From positions 3,442,243-3,506,242 of the forward strand of contig CM032125.1 in the NCBI GenBank assembly GCA_018894105.1: 64,000 nucleotides of DNA, given 5' to 3'. The translations under genes and the position numbers were made by a program. Position 1 is the first letter of the stretch, and each line of letters starts with the position of its first letter. This stretch comes from Jacaranda mimosifolia. Its lineage: Eukaryota; Streptophyta; Magnoliopsida; Lamiales; Bignoniaceae. Below, piece after piece: positions 1 to 10,959 of this stretch. The notes under the pieces were generated by a model that was not told where the DNA came from, ran no database searches, and was given only the letters and a program-made list of their open reading frames with translations.

Positions 1-300
1 TAATTGATATAATTTGCCAAACAATAATGGTCATCTGCTCTTCTTGAGCCTCTGCAACTTTTTCTATATTGTTGTCAGTTTGCAAACTTCTCAGGAAAAA
101 AAAACTAATGTTAGTTCGTGTTCATCTGGGGCTTTATTTATCTATTTGTTCACTCTTTGCCAGCTTGGTACTGTGTTTTGTATGATTTGAGGAGAAAACA
201 TGAGATGTTTTGATGGCAAAATTTTGCAGGATTAGGTTAATAACGAGGGAGGTTTGAAGTCTAGTACTCTAGTTAATATGAAGGATGATAACTACTATAT
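1..300. repeat. Fragment related to the 3' flank of the B3 pseudogene at 36 kb
   Basis: The first 300 bases align by eye with about 36740-36960, which lies downstream of the B3 pseudogene at 35612-36094. Shared landmarks in the same order are a TTGTTGTC..GTTTGCAAA block, a CTAATGTTAGTTC/CTAACCGTAGTTC block and a GAGATGTTTTGAT/GGGATGTTTTGAT block. This suggests that another B3 copy, or its 3' flank, lies just left of the window. Identity is moderate with indels. No coding sequence is seen here. Confidence 0.5.
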
Positions 301-3300
301 TTATTAGATTGTGATTTTGTGTTATATATGGTAATTTTGCTAATACTTAGATGGGATTTGTTATGGACAGAAAAAAAAAAAAAAAAAAAGGAGGCGAGTT
401 ATCTAATATCGTTTCTTCCCGATTTAATACTTAAAAAAAGTTTTTACGTGGAATGAAATGAAGGAACAAAAATAGATTTATGAAGGTTTAACTATTGAGT
501 TGCTTCTCAATGGTATAATTTGGGTTTAATTGCTTAGATAATAAAAATATTATTTTAACAATTGAATTGAATGAGCTAAAATTTATAAGAGAAAGATCAT
601 ATCTACTTGTCAATGAATCGAATTTTCTTGCGAAATCAATGTAAGTCCTTAAATATTTATAATCTTAGATAAATGGATTAAACGTGGATTGACTAATTTG
701 AATGGTTAAGGATCTAAATTTGAATTTTAATAAATTGTAATCTTACACATGCATGTATAATAATAAGAAAGACTTTAGGTATAATGCAATATATCGTGTT
801 GGTCTAATGTACGTAAAATTTTCCATCGACATTAAGTTTTAACCATAGAAGTATTAGACCAAAATGCAAAACTATATATGGAGCTATTTACTATTTTTTT
901 TTTGGTTTGTATATTTATATGTATTTGAAGTTCTTTAAATTTGAATTTTCATCCTCATACACAGTGTCACCCAATTAATTGATTAGTAACATGTCTTTTT
1001 GAATAATCCATTTTCCTAAAGAGTTAGTTAATCTTTGTCCTCATATACAGTTGATCAGTGGCATGTCCTTTTTTAATTACTTTCCAATAAAATAAATAAT
1101 ACAGAGCATGGTTGCATGCTGACTTGACTTCCATTCTCATTTAATTCTACCTCTCCAAGCTTCTAATACTCAATGGTCAAATTAATTTTTTTTATTAATA
1201 TTAAACCCTAATTTAATTTTAAAAAAATCATAGAAAATAAACCTAAGAGACGATTAGTCGAACAATTTGTTCATGGTGGAAACGAAAACAACATAAAGAC
1301 CGAAAACAACAGAAAGATCAAATTATTTTATGGTACTTCAAGATGCATTAACTTATCATGATTAATGATAATCACTCTAAGTATTTCATCAATTGCTTGC
1401 CTTGCAACTTCCATTAATTTAAATAAAGTGACTTAATTACACTTAGTTTGCTTGTGCGAAATTTTTTCATTTTTTTAATCAAATAGTTTGATTTATCTCA
1501 GCCAATGAAATTAATAATATTATCCACTTGACTAGTATTATTAATTATATGAGTAGAAAAGCAATTATATTGAATAAGATAATATCTATTATTGACTCAA
1601 CATATTTTCATAGTAGTGCTAAATAGTTTTTCTCTCAAATCAGAATATATTATTCCAAAACTTTATCTCAAGGAAAATGCATTTATTAAATATGTATGAG
1701 TTCAACTTGAAAAATTATATTATACTCATCTTCCTTATCCCTATATATATGTATTTGATAAAATACATATATATTTTACCAAAAAAATTTGTTGGATATC
1801 CTCAACAATCTTTATAACTTTGTTGTAGTGTGTAAAGACCAACTTTGGCTATTGAAAGTGATTTTGCAATCTAACAAGGTGAACAACATATAGATGGAGT
1901 TTGGATAGACCTACTAGTTGATCTTAGAGTATCCAACTTCCGAGATTGCAACCCAAGCGGTGGGTTTTTTTTTTTTTTTTTTTTCTGCGAGCTTCCCATC
2001 TTATTTGAGTGAGCCCAACTTCTTAAGATATCCTAGACCTGGCCCAATATTAATATTGTTTTATGGGCCCATACCTTGACCAATATGTGAGCCCTTACTG
2101 GTCCAATAGAAATACTAAGCTAATTCATGGACGTAGGCTTGGATCCAAGCTCATGCCACCTTTTGTAGGATCGGGCACAAAGGATAAAAGGAAGATGGTA
2201 TTTTTTTTTTTTTTTTCTATTTCTTGATAAATATTAATATTCTGTTGCCAATTTTGAAAATTTGCAATTATACAAGTCTTACCATTCATAAGAAAGTATC
2301 TCGTACCGACAAGTACATATATAATAGGATCTGAAGACGGTCTGAAAATAATTTATAGTGGTAAATAACTATAGTAGGTAGACAATATAAGAAAGAGAAA
2401 AGTTAGTAGCAAAATAACAAGTGACAATATAGAAGTTCTTATAAATTAGATATATTAATTGACAAAAAAAATTGTATTGTCATTAATTATTAATGATGAC
2501 AACTTAAATCATTAGTTTTGCCTTTGTCATTCACGAATAGCGTGATGGATTGTAATTATCTTCATATGCGTTGTTAGTATTACAATTTACAAGCAATTTT
2601 GTTCTTAGGTATGTGTTTCTAAGCCTTGTTGAATGAGACAAAAAGGGTGGTTTCTATCCGAACTATAACTGAAATAATTTTGAATTGCTATGCAATAATG
2701 TAACCAAGTAGAGTCCAAAAGAAGGCAAAAAAAAACAAAAAAAGAAAAAGGAAAAGAATAGAATTGGGTATCTGTGAAATATTATCCGTCACGTCACACC
2801 ACATCCAATGGATTAATTTTCCTCAAATTTTCGATCAATTTGTACTATTCTTGGACTTCGTCTTTGTCTTATGCAACCAACATCTTAGTCTCATGCTGCC
2901 ACCATCTTTTTCACTTTGTGTCGGTCTGCTTGCAGATTGAATTTTTTATTCCTTGTTATAAAGTTTGTTTTTCTTATGAGAAAATATAAGAACAAATTTT
3001 TCATGGATTAAACATATTTAGTTATTCATAGTTCATTGGGAAAAGGAATATGAACTTTCTTATTTATAAAGGATGCAATAATTTTGAGTGTTAAATTTTT
3101 GAGGAGCCAACCAAAATCTTATTAAAAAAATAAAAACTTTTAGGATTAAATTTATTTTATTTGAAATGCATATTACTTGGGCCCATCATACCATTTTTTT
3201 TAGACAAATTAAGTAAGCATGCATTTCAAATTTTTCATGAGGGTAATGTAAAAAAACCAATGATGAGAAAATTAAACAAATAGTCAAATACATAAACCAT

Positions 3301-3400
3301 TATAATTATATCTAAGTAAATGTATCATTTATGTCTTTTATTAAAACAAGGCAATATATATATACATATATTCATTACTATTCTCTTCACCAAAATCTAT
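301..3400. other. AT-rich intergenic DNA, no gene seen
   Basis: I see no convincing coding region on either strand. The stretch holds homopolymer runs (A at 371-389, T at 1967-1984 and 2202-2216) and many short AT palindromes. The 71-codon open frame at 2774-2989 has low-complexity composition and no recognisable motif, so I do not call it a gene. Confidence 0.6.
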
Positions 3401-3409
3401 TATAAGTAA

Positions 3410-3650
3410 TGAAAAAATTTGGTAGTGATATATTAAATGATAATATAAAAGTCGTTACAACTATATATATATTAAGAAACAAAAATTTATTTAGTTATAA
3501 TATGATTTTCACAAGCTCATAGCGATAAAAGTCGCATTTACATTGATAATATAAATTTTATCAAAAACCACATGTAGCTATATTTTTTATTGTCATAAAA
3601 TTATGAATTTAAATATCACAAATTGACAATACTTCAAGAAATAGACATTA
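3410..3650. repeat. Remnant of a CACTA-type MITE family
   Basis: This block is an inverted relative of 32275-32405. Both share stretches reading TTTGTGATATTTAAATTCAT and ATGACAATAAAAAATATAGCTA when one is reverse-complemented. The words (GTCACTA/GTGACAAT-like) are those of the MITE at 29622-30074. Both ends are too decayed to define termini. Confidence 0.5.
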
Positions 3651-4227
3651 ATTGCCTAATGCCCACCCACTCACAAATAATTTTGTCCATAAACTGCACT
3701 CATTTTTCTCACAAAAGCTTCACCTTCCAAATTCCACCTTGGGCTTTTCTATGGTACTAATCACTTTATTTTTATCTATTGTGACGTAGACATTTTGTAA
3801 CCGTTTATCATCGAACAACTAAATCTTAGCCGCAGAATATCTTTGTTTTAAGAAATATATAGTTTTATTTAAACAATTTGATATTTATTTTATTTTATTT
3901 TTAATTACTAGCAATGAGCATATATTTTGCATGCATGATGGATATATAGATAAGCTTTGCACGCTTATCAAATCATAGCTTATAAAATATTTGAGAACCT
4001 ATATATAATATATCATAAGGTATTTGCAAATTTGTTTTAAAAAAGAATTCATAATATTTTACAATAAAATATTAAAATTTTATTATAAGTCACTCTCAAA
4101 AAAAACAAAGAATTTTTAATTTAATCATATTAATTATAAAAACTATCATTATCAACATCTTACTGTAAGTTTCAAAATATTAATATTTTATTCAATCACT
4201 TTAACAACTTTTTTCTAAATAAAATTT

Positions 4228-4247
4228 ATATATATATATATATATAT

Positions 4248-4289
<42 letters not shown>
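4228..4289. repeat. Compound (TA)n-(GA)n microsatellite
   Basis: A TA run (about 4228-4247) passes directly into an uninterrupted GA run (4251-4289). It should be length-variable between individuals. Confidence 0.95.
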
Positions 4290-4291
<2 letters not shown>

Positions 4292-4464
4292 GTATATAAT
4301 TGAATAGAAGATTCTGGATGTCGGTTATGTGGAAATTATATGCGTACGCATTAACAAAGCGTTATGTAAGCAATGAAAATTGGTCGAGAAGTCTTACTTT
4401 GTAAAGTAACACAGCAAGTCTATTCAACTTGACTCTGAAATTAATTTTTTTTATATGTGTTGAC

Positions 4465-4885
4465 AAAACATATTTTTACTTCATCTTAATTGTTTGCTTT
4501 AATTTATACTTAATTTAATTAATATGTTGAAATAAAGAATATTTCAACACGCAAATTGAGTATCCCAAAATGACTAGTTACTAGTTAATAATAGTCCATA
4601 ATATACCATACTTGACACTTTAAAAAATAAATAAATACATAAATACATAAAATGACAAAAAATGAATTTGATTAAAACAAATTGACCTATTATTTGCAAA
4701 AATCGCATTTGTTTCTCACATATCTCATAATTTTTCTATACATCATACGAGGTTAAGCATATTATTAAAAAAAAAAAAAAAGAAAGAAAGAAAAAGAAGA
4801 AGAAAACTAGAATACTAAAGTTGAATATGACATATTCGGCCTAAAAATATTATCCTATTTAATTAAGGTCCAACGAGACAAAAAA
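4465..4885. repeat. Local duplication, copy 1 (partner 31845-32221)
   Basis: About 400 bp match 31845-32221 in the same orientation with substitutions and small indels. Shared landmarks include CACGCAAATTGAGTATCCCA, TTGCAAAAATCGCATTT, CATATTCGGCCTAAAAATA and AATTAAGGTCCAACGAGA. The match stops at about 4885, where the pararetroviral DNA begins. In the other copy the sequence continues as host DNA, so the viral insertion probably lies at or close to this point. Confidence 0.75.
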
Positions 4886-4910
4886 GCTTGGTCCAATTCG
4901 GCTATGGCTT

Positions 4911-5375
4911 GTGCAATTTGTTCAAATCAAATTTCTTGCTAGACCAACTTTCAAGGCATACAAGATACTTAAACAAATTCTTCAACTGACCCAGTGTGAT
5001 CTTGAAAACAAGGATCTGGAATCGCTCTTTTCCGAGGAAGACGAGCCCTCTGAGAAGACACTGTTTGCCTTAGAGGATGTCTCTGAAGAGGATTCTTCCT
5101 CTGAGGATGAGATTATTGAAGACCAGCTTCCTATATTTGGAATTCAATTCATTGGTCTTGCTCTTGCAGTACCATTTGTGCAGGTACAACTCATTCCTCA
5201 AAAATATGAAAACCCAATTACTTTGGTTGGTTTACTTGACACAGGAGCGTCCAGTTCTATCCTCAATCCAAGAATATTACCTGCCTCGTTTTGGAAAAAA
5301 CACCATGAAGTCTTTCAGGTTGCTAACAGTGAGAATTTAACAATTGGTCTGATCAGCAAACCTGTAAAGATATAA
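4911..5375 (+). pseudogene. Viral aspartic protease region
   Basis: This frame carries an acidic Glu/Ser/Asp-rich linker (about residues 30-70) followed by a retropepsin-type active site reading LLDTGASSS at about 5236-5262. In caulimovirids the protease cuts the ORF1 polyprotein. There is no ATG at the left end: the frame opens with GTG, and the first 16 or so codons before 4960 may be host DNA. A TAA at 5373-5375 interrupts the frame, but the same frame continues with viral sequence downstream, so this is an inactivating stop inside the polyprotein rather than its natural end. Confidence 0.8.
4960..5000. repeat. 41-bp inverted repeat, left arm
   Basis: Reads ACAAGATACTTAAACAAATT and on to CCAGTGTGAT. 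It is the exact reverse complement of 9466-9506, and the match ends abruptly at both sides. In the viral genome this sequence lies between the zinc knuckle and the protease, so it marks the breakpoint of the inverted coat-protein segment. Confidence 0.95.
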
Positions 5376-6583
5376 TTCTTCCCTGAGCTTTCAATTACCC
5401 ATAAATTTCTTGGTTCTTCCTTACCTGGAAAGGATGTTGTTATTGGGTTTGACATCATCAAACAGCTGTGGGAAAAGAAAGTAATACCTAAATCAGAAGG
5501 TCTTAGATTTAAGTCTTACTTTCTCCCTTATATCAAACCACATCATAACCTTTCTTTCCAAACTGAATCCATTACCGATATCCATACCCAATTAATAAGA
5601 GATTGTTGTGCAGAATCTCATTCTGATTTCCTCCATAAATGCACAAGTCCCCTTCGAAAAAATTCAGAGTTTTTTGTACAGCTACCCTTTAAAAAAGATA
5701 TAAATATCAACCCTACTAAAGCTAGCCACCCAGGAATGCCTCCAGAAAAACTTGAACTGGCAACCAGGGAATTAGCCCAGCTACGTAACGAAGGTCTCAT
5801 TGAAGTTACCAATTCTCCATGGGCTAGTCAGGCATTCTATGTGAATAAAAGATCGGAACAAGCGAAGGGAAAGATGAGACTGGTGATCAACTATAAGCCC
5901 CTCAACTATTTTCTTGCTGATGAGAAGTTCCCTCTCCAGAATCAGAATTGTCTATTCTCCAATCTGACCAAAGCCAATATCTTTTCAAAGTTTGATTTGA
6001 AATCAGGTTTTTGGCAGATAGGCATTCATCCAGAGGATCGGTACAAGACGGCATTCTGCATCCCAAATGCTCATTTCCAGTGGACAGTCCCTTTGGTCTA
6101 AAGACAGCACCATCATTATTCCAGAAAGCTATGGTTCAAATCTTTGAGCCTTTGTTCCCAAACGCATTGATTTACATTGATGACATCTTGCTGTTTTCTG
6201 AAGATATGCAGACACACTCATTTCTTCTGCATAGGTTTGCGGAATTAGTTCGAAAATATGGAATAATGCTTTCAGAGAAGAAGATGACCATTGCACAAAA
6301 TGAAATTGAGTTCTTGGGAATGTTCATTAAAAATGGACAATATTCATTACAGCCTCACATTGCCACTGAACTTCTCAAGTTTCCCGATGATTTGGAATCT
6401 AAGCAGCAAATTCAACAGTTTCTTGGAGTTATCAATTATGCTGCGGATTTCCTACCAAGACTGACATCAATCATAAGACCATTACAGGATATGCTCAAGA
6501 AAAATCCTCCACAATGGTCCTATGTACAGAGGAAAGCTGTTATCGCTATTAAAGCTACCATTCAGAAACTACCTCCTCTTTAG
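5376..6583 (+). pseudogene. Viral reverse transcriptase region
   Basis: Continues the protease frame past its stop. RT blocks appear in order: a LVINYKPLN motif near 5880, FDLKSGFWQI near 5990, a GLKTAPSLFQ block near 6096-6125, the catalytic YIDD at 6173-6184 and an EFLGMFI thumb motif near 6308. The two aspartates of YIDD are retained. A frameshift between about 6075 and 6101 moves the frame, and a TAG at 6581-6583 then stops it before RNase H. The enzyme would copy pregenomic RNA into DNA in the cytoplasm; this copy cannot encode it. Confidence 0.88.
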
Positions 6584-7135
6584 ATTCCTTCAGATGGGAA
6601 AATGATTCTTCAAACAGATGCTAGTGAAACTTTCTGGGCTGCTGTTCTTATTGAAGAAAAGGAAGGAAAGAGAAATGTGTGTGGTTTCAAGAGTGGATCT
6701 TTCAAGTCTGCAGAACAACACTACCACTCTACTTACAAGGAGATCTTGACTGTGAAAAGAGGTATTGAAAAATTTCAATTTCATCTTATAGGCCATCATT
6801 TCTTTGTAGAAATGGATATGAATGCCTTCCCTAAGATGCTGAGTTTCAAACCTCATACTATTCCTCCTAAGCAACTACTCAGATGGGCAGAATGGTTTTC
6901 TCAGTATTCTTTTACTGTCAACCATATCAAAGGGAAGAACAATATTCTTGCAGATCTTCTTTCCAGGCCTAAACTTTTTGAAATTCCTAAAAGCCGCATT
7001 CCCATCATTTGTATGTTCTCTCCTGCACCTCCATCAAAAATCCCTGCCTTTTATGATTTTCCTCTTGAAAGCCTTCCTCCAGAATTGTTTGAACTAATCA
7101 AAACAAAACCCTTAAGTCCAGAGCCAAAGAGTTGA
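6584..7135 (+). pseudogene. Viral RNase H region, C-terminal end of the polyprotein
   Basis: In frame with the second half of RT beyond the TAG at 6581-6583. It begins with an ILQTDASE motif (first catalytic Asp), followed by a YKEIL block (catalytic Glu) and a VEMDMNAF block (Asp). It ends with the usual ILADLLSRP motif near 6950 and a Pro-rich tail. The frame closes with TGA at 7133-7135, which overlaps by one base the ATG of the next ORF (TGATG). Confidence 0.85.
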
Positions 7136-8127
7136 TGTTAAAATACCAATCCCTTACTGTCAGAAAAACTGGACTTCATACTTTTGGCGGTTTAGGCTTC
7201 CATCCTGACTATCTATTCTTCACATTGTTCAGTGTATCCAATCCCTTTCATCTCATGTTTTCCAAAGAACTTCTTTGTATGCTTTGGTACATGTTAGAAC
7301 AATGGAGGATCGCTGTTGAGTTTCCAATTGAACAATCAATAGCTGAGTTACACAGTGGATGGTATGACGACTATGATGATAATCCATGTGCCAGATCTTT
7401 TCTTGAATGGTTTTATCCTTTATCAATTTGGATGAAACTGTTTAAGATCATTCAAATTAAGCATGTTGGAAAATCTAATCCAGGAGTCTCTGTTATTTTT
7501 ATCCTTTCAAGATAAAGTTCTCCTCACATCCATAACCTACCATATTTCTACTCAGTCCAAGAATATGGTATTTTCCCGTATCTTCTCAACAAGGATTTCT
7601 ATGAACATGGAAGTGAGATCAGAGAATTCCAGAGAAAAATGGCAGAGAATAATTTTGTTGTTCCACCCCAGATTTGGCCCAGATTTGAAGAAGACGCTCC
7701 GTGGGAACAAATGCCTATTGAATATGCCATAAAACTGCAGAATGATGCTAGAGCCTATTTTGAGCAGTTTCATTCAGAGTTCAACAGAACCACGCCAGCG
7801 CATATGTGGGGATGTTCGAAGACTTATTTTAATACTAATTGGAATTCATTATCACATAATAAGTCTTCCCAAGGTGTTGCTGCTACTGTACCTTGCTCTT
7901 TTCCAGTTATTTCTCCATTTATCTCTGCTGCTTCTTCATTAGATAAGGGTAAAGAGAAAGTTGTTGATGACACCATGATGGACTCACATGACCCTTATGA
8001 GTTGGAAAGCCAATGGATGGAAAAGGTTGGAATCACTTTTGACCTGAATAATCCATTAAGTCAGAATCCACCACAAAATTCATCAAACATGGTGTTTGGC
8101 CTATTTCCTGCTGGCTTTTTGACTTAG
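7135..8127 (+). pseudogene. Viral second ORF, function unknown, frameshifted
   Basis: Starts with ATG at 7135, overlapping the RNase H stop. The first frame runs to 7515. A frameshift between about 7500 and 7640 moves the ORF into the frame that ends with TAG at 8125-8127. The product would be about 320-330 residues, with no recognised domain, signal peptide or membrane segment. Its C-terminal third has a Ser/Thr-rich stretch, a basic KGKEK patch and an acidic patch. A separate ORF after RNase H is the main reason for preferring Florendovirus over a single-ORF petuvirus plan. I do not assign a function. Confidence 0.6.
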
Positions 8128-8693
8128 TGATAAAGTTGGCAGGCTGCTTTACTTTTTCTTTTTGACGTTTTCCTGCATTATTGTCCTTTACTTTTGTGTT
8201 TGTCAAAAGGTGTCTTAAATTATTGTACTTGTTATTGGGTGGGTACTGTTTTGTATTTGTCTTTAGTCCAGCTATTGTAAGTACTGTGTCTTTCATTCCT
8301 CTAGATAAGGAATGAATTTTGTTCAGTTTGTATCAAGAAGTTGGGAGTGAATCAATAATATGCTGATTTCCCTCTTAGAAGCATTTTTCTAATATTTCTT
8401 ATTATTTCTTTAGTTGTTATGTTTCTTTCTTTAAGAATTGTCATCTATATCCGCTATCTTACTATTCCGCCACCATCTTCGTCTTATTAAAAATTCAGTA
8501 TGCTCTGCAGTTGCCTTTAATAGGATCATCTGCATCAGAAAGATTTTTAATTTCCTTCTTTAAGTTTAGTTTTCTGGTCTTGTTCAGTTTTCTAAAACTT
8601 GTCTTTGATCCTGACCGAAGCAAGTGTCTTAGCATAAGAGGACACGCCCTTGTTGTTGCCCATAGTTGAGGCCTTTCCGGTGGACGTCTTACC
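8128..8693 (+). promoter_or_regulatory. Viral intergenic region (promoter/leader), inferred
   Basis: Noncoding stretch between the second ORF and the movement protein, T-rich with short repeats. In caulimovirids this interval holds the pregenomic RNA promoter, the polyadenylation signal and the leader. I can place neither a convincing TATA box nor a convincing AATAAA here. The role is assigned from position and from the primer site that follows. Confidence 0.5.
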
Positions 8694-9465
8694 TTGCTAA
8701 GATACCGGCTTCCAGTTGGTATCGGAGCCATAGATAGTTTACTACCCAGGCCCTCTACCTCATCTTCCTCTTCCACTCTTACTCCTAGTTTCCGTCAGTC
8801 CAATGCTTCTAAGATAGACTCTCTCTATGAAATCACCTATCTCCCAGATACTGAAAAAGTGCCTCTCACTAATCTACCACTCATTAACCCTTATAATGCC
8901 TTCACCAAACCAAAATCTTCCTTCACAAAGACTGTTAAGAGCCTAATTACTCCTTCTAAAGTAAAGGTTAAAGAGTATGTTCAAGCCTCTGCCTTTGACC
9001 AAGACTTTCTTCCTGCTACTGAGAAGGAACAAATGGTTTCAATCGAGTTACCTTCCCATTTACCAAAATTATGGCTTTCTGAAGGATATACCCATATCCA
9101 TTTTGGTGCCATTAGGTTTGCTCTTACACTCCATGGACGAAAAGGTTTGCCTACAACAGCCAGAATAACTCTTATGGATACCCGATTTTCAGATTATCAA
9201 TATGCATGTATTGGCACTGTTCAAACAATGTTGAATACAGGAACAGTACTTGTTACTATGTTCCCTAACTTCAACTTGCCAATATCAGATCCATGCTTAC
9301 AGTCGGCGCTCAAGCTCCAAATCCAGATCTGTGGAGCAGTCCCTATAGCTACAAATTATTCTGCAACACTCCACTATCAGATGGTGTACAGGATTCAAAA
9401 TCATTCGATTGATTTTGCTTATCCTCAGGAGACAAATGAAGCATTGTTAATTTCTGTGGACACAT
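8694..9465 (+). pseudogene. Viral movement protein (30K superfamily)
   Basis: An open frame of about 257 codons up to the rearrangement breakpoint. It has a Ser-rich N-terminal region and then a 30K-type core with a conserved-Asp motif (TLMDTRF near 9170). Proteins of this family modify plasmodesmata so that virus can move between cells. The frame opens with TTG at 8694 and covers the primer-binding site. No in-frame ATG occurs until about 9032, so the true start was lost or lay in the region now reading CCATAG. The viral reading ends at 9465. The codons up to 9497 belong to the inverted segment. Confidence 0.7.
8717..8729 (+). promoter_or_regulatory. tRNA-Met primer-binding site of the pararetrovirus
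   Basis: TGGTATCGGAGCC differs by one base from the consensus TGGTATCAGAGCC, which pairs with the 3' end of plant initiator tRNA-Met and primes minus-strand DNA synthesis. It lies just upstream of the movement protein domain, as expected where the leader meets ORF1. Confidence 0.8.
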
Positions 9466-9506
9466 ATCACACTGGGTCAGTTGAAGAATTTGTTTAAGTA
9501 TCTTGT
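9466..9506. repeat. 41-bp inverted repeat, right arm
   Basis: Perfect reverse complement of 4960-5000. On the left it abuts the truncated movement protein, and on the right it continues into the inverted zinc-knuckle/coat-protein sequence. Confidence 0.95.
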
Positions 9507-10200
9507 CCCTTTTCTTATTTGGACAGTTTTTAGCCCAGTGACCTTTCTTGTGGCAAATATGGCACCTGTCTCCTTTGTTCTTCGAGAACTTTCTTTTAAA
9601 ATATCTCATTTTCCTCCTTGGTCTCCATTGTTGGTGATGATGTTGACGATGCTTCCTGAATTTCCTATGATGCTTCTCTGGACAATGGCATTTGTCTGAC
9701 TTGCATTTGATCTGAAGATCCTTCCTATTACATTCCTTTGAGAACTTTTTCCCTGTTTCCTGGAACTCTTTGAAAAACTTCCAATTATTGCATAGTTTTT
9801 TCAGGGCCTTAAAGACAAATTGGTAGATTTCTCCAAGAGAGACATTTTCAAGCGTTCGTCCTCTCATCTCAATTAGTCTTAAGGCTTCACGACCAAGGGA
9901 CTCAGGAATGGAATTGAGGTAGGCCTGCTTCAGATTTGGATTGTCCATCCCACCAAGAATATAAAACTTTTGAGACATCCGTTGGAAATGCATCTCCAGG
10001 TCCTTTCTTTCAAAAGAACAATATTTCATCTTAAAGAACTCCTCCCTAGCAGCATCTAAATTGTTTTGATGTTCTCCCAGAAACTCAACATAAACATAGT
10101 TCATAAAAGTTTAAATTAGTGTTCTTCAAGATCGTGTTTGCATCAATATTAAATTTGGAGTCAAGAGTTTCAAATCAGGATATAAGTTCTATAAGTTTAT
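9507..10200 (-). pseudogene. Viral coat protein and zinc knuckle, inverted relative to the rest of the virus
   Basis: The - strand is open from 10104 through 9507. It encodes a coat-protein C-terminal half, then a His/Arg/Lys-rich nucleic-acid-binding stretch, then a CCHC knuckle (C-x2-C-x4-H-x4-C) at 9523-9564. This is the usual end of a caulimovirid coat protein, directly upstream of the protease. Upstream on - (about 10105-10200) coat-like sequence continues in another frame, so a frameshift is likely near 10105. The N-terminal half of the coat domain is missing or beyond recognition. Confidence 0.8.
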
Positions 10201-10230
10201 CAGAATAATATTATGCTACAATAAGTTTCA

Positions 10231-10383
10231 AATATTTGAGCTCTCATTTTAAATTGTTTTTCAGTATTATGGTAAATTTTTTACCAAATTGGCTACATGC
10301 ATTCATCAAGTGGATTGATCAATGGGCATCCCACGTGTGACCTTCAATGCGAACACATTCCCACCAAATACACACATATATAT
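10231..10383. repeat. Host flank sharing a block with the B3 pseudogene promoter region
   Basis: Positions 10300-10327 (GGCTACATGCATTCATCAAG and on to GGATTGA) are identical to 34901-34928, upstream of the B3 pseudogene at 35.6 kb. This supports a shared segmental origin of the two flanks. Confidence 0.6.
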
Positions 10384-10646
10384 GGGTGTCAAAGGGGTGG
10401 ATTGAGTTGGGTTTGGTTTGGATTTATGTGGGTTGGGTTCAAAATGAATTGAGTTCTATATGGGTTAAGATAAATGATTTGTAAGTGGATTAAATTCAAA
10501 ATAAGATGAGTTGTGGGTTAGGTTGGGTTGGGTTTGAAATGGTTCTAATAGTAAAACAAAAAATTTAATTTAGTTTATTTATTTCAAGCAATTAATTTAA
10601 AAGATTATAGTAATATTTTTATGCCTTCTACATTTTATTTAATATA
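10384..10646. repeat. Left part of a GGGTTG-rich inverted-repeat element split by the Helitron
   Basis: Begins GGGTGTCAA and contains many GGGTTGGGTT words. Its partner 24714-24901 ends TTGACACCC and carries the complementary CCCAACA/ACCCAAAT words. Joining 10646 to 24714 gives an element of about 451 bp with terminal inverted repeats. The 8 bp flanking each end (ATATATAT and ATACACAT) could be a diverged hAT-type target duplication, but they are not identical. Confidence 0.6.
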
Positions 10647-10680
10647 CTAGCAACCGTCGCACGCGGTCCCCGCGCGCATA
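10647..10680 (-). other. Helitron 3' terminus with hairpin and CTAG
   Basis: On - the sequence reads CGCGCGGGGACCGCGTGCG, then a short spacer, then CTAG. The two halves pair around a GGA loop. A hairpin about 10 nt before CTRR is the rolling-circle termination signal of Helitrons. Confidence 0.85.
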
Positions 10681-10959
10681 AATGCTTTCTTAATGTTATA
10701 TAACTTTTGTACATATTTATTCTTAAACATAATGAGGGAAAGGTAATTAGAATATGTAACTAATTATGTTCGCCAATCAAGCTTAAATAAAGTTTATAAT
10801 AATAAACAAATTGTAAGTGCATGTATTAATAAAGAGTATTTGTAACTAAATTATGTACAAAGTAATTATACTATATAATTACAACTCCTTACAGTAAGCT
10901 TCTGCTACAGTCCTGAAATTTTGAGAATGAATATATCATATATCCATATTACTTATGTT

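Larger units (their letters stand above)
4900..10230 (+). mobile_element. Endogenous caulimovirid (florendovirus-like), rearranged and defective
   Basis: One roughly genome-length copy of a plant pararetrovirus. Reading + from 4960 it holds aspartic protease, reverse transcriptase, RNase H, a separate downstream ORF, an intergenic region with a tRNA-Met-type primer site, and a 30K-type movement protein. The remaining part, coat protein plus zinc knuckle, lies on - at about 9507-10200. No integrase, LTRs or target duplication are visible, as expected for passive integration of a caulimovirid. The order MP-CP-AP-RT-RH followed by a second ORF is the plan described for Florendovirus; petuvirus-like viruses are the main alternative. 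Stops and frameshifts make every main frame defective. Outer boundaries are uncertain by about 50-100 bp. Confidence 0.85.

Noticed and set aside
2774..2989. 71-codon frame with hydrophobic residues
   Set aside because: AT-rich noncoding composition, no motif, no flanking gene signals.
8033..8296. Lys-rich - strand frame over the end of the viral second ORF
   Set aside because: Antisense of the viral ORF and intergenic region; no support.
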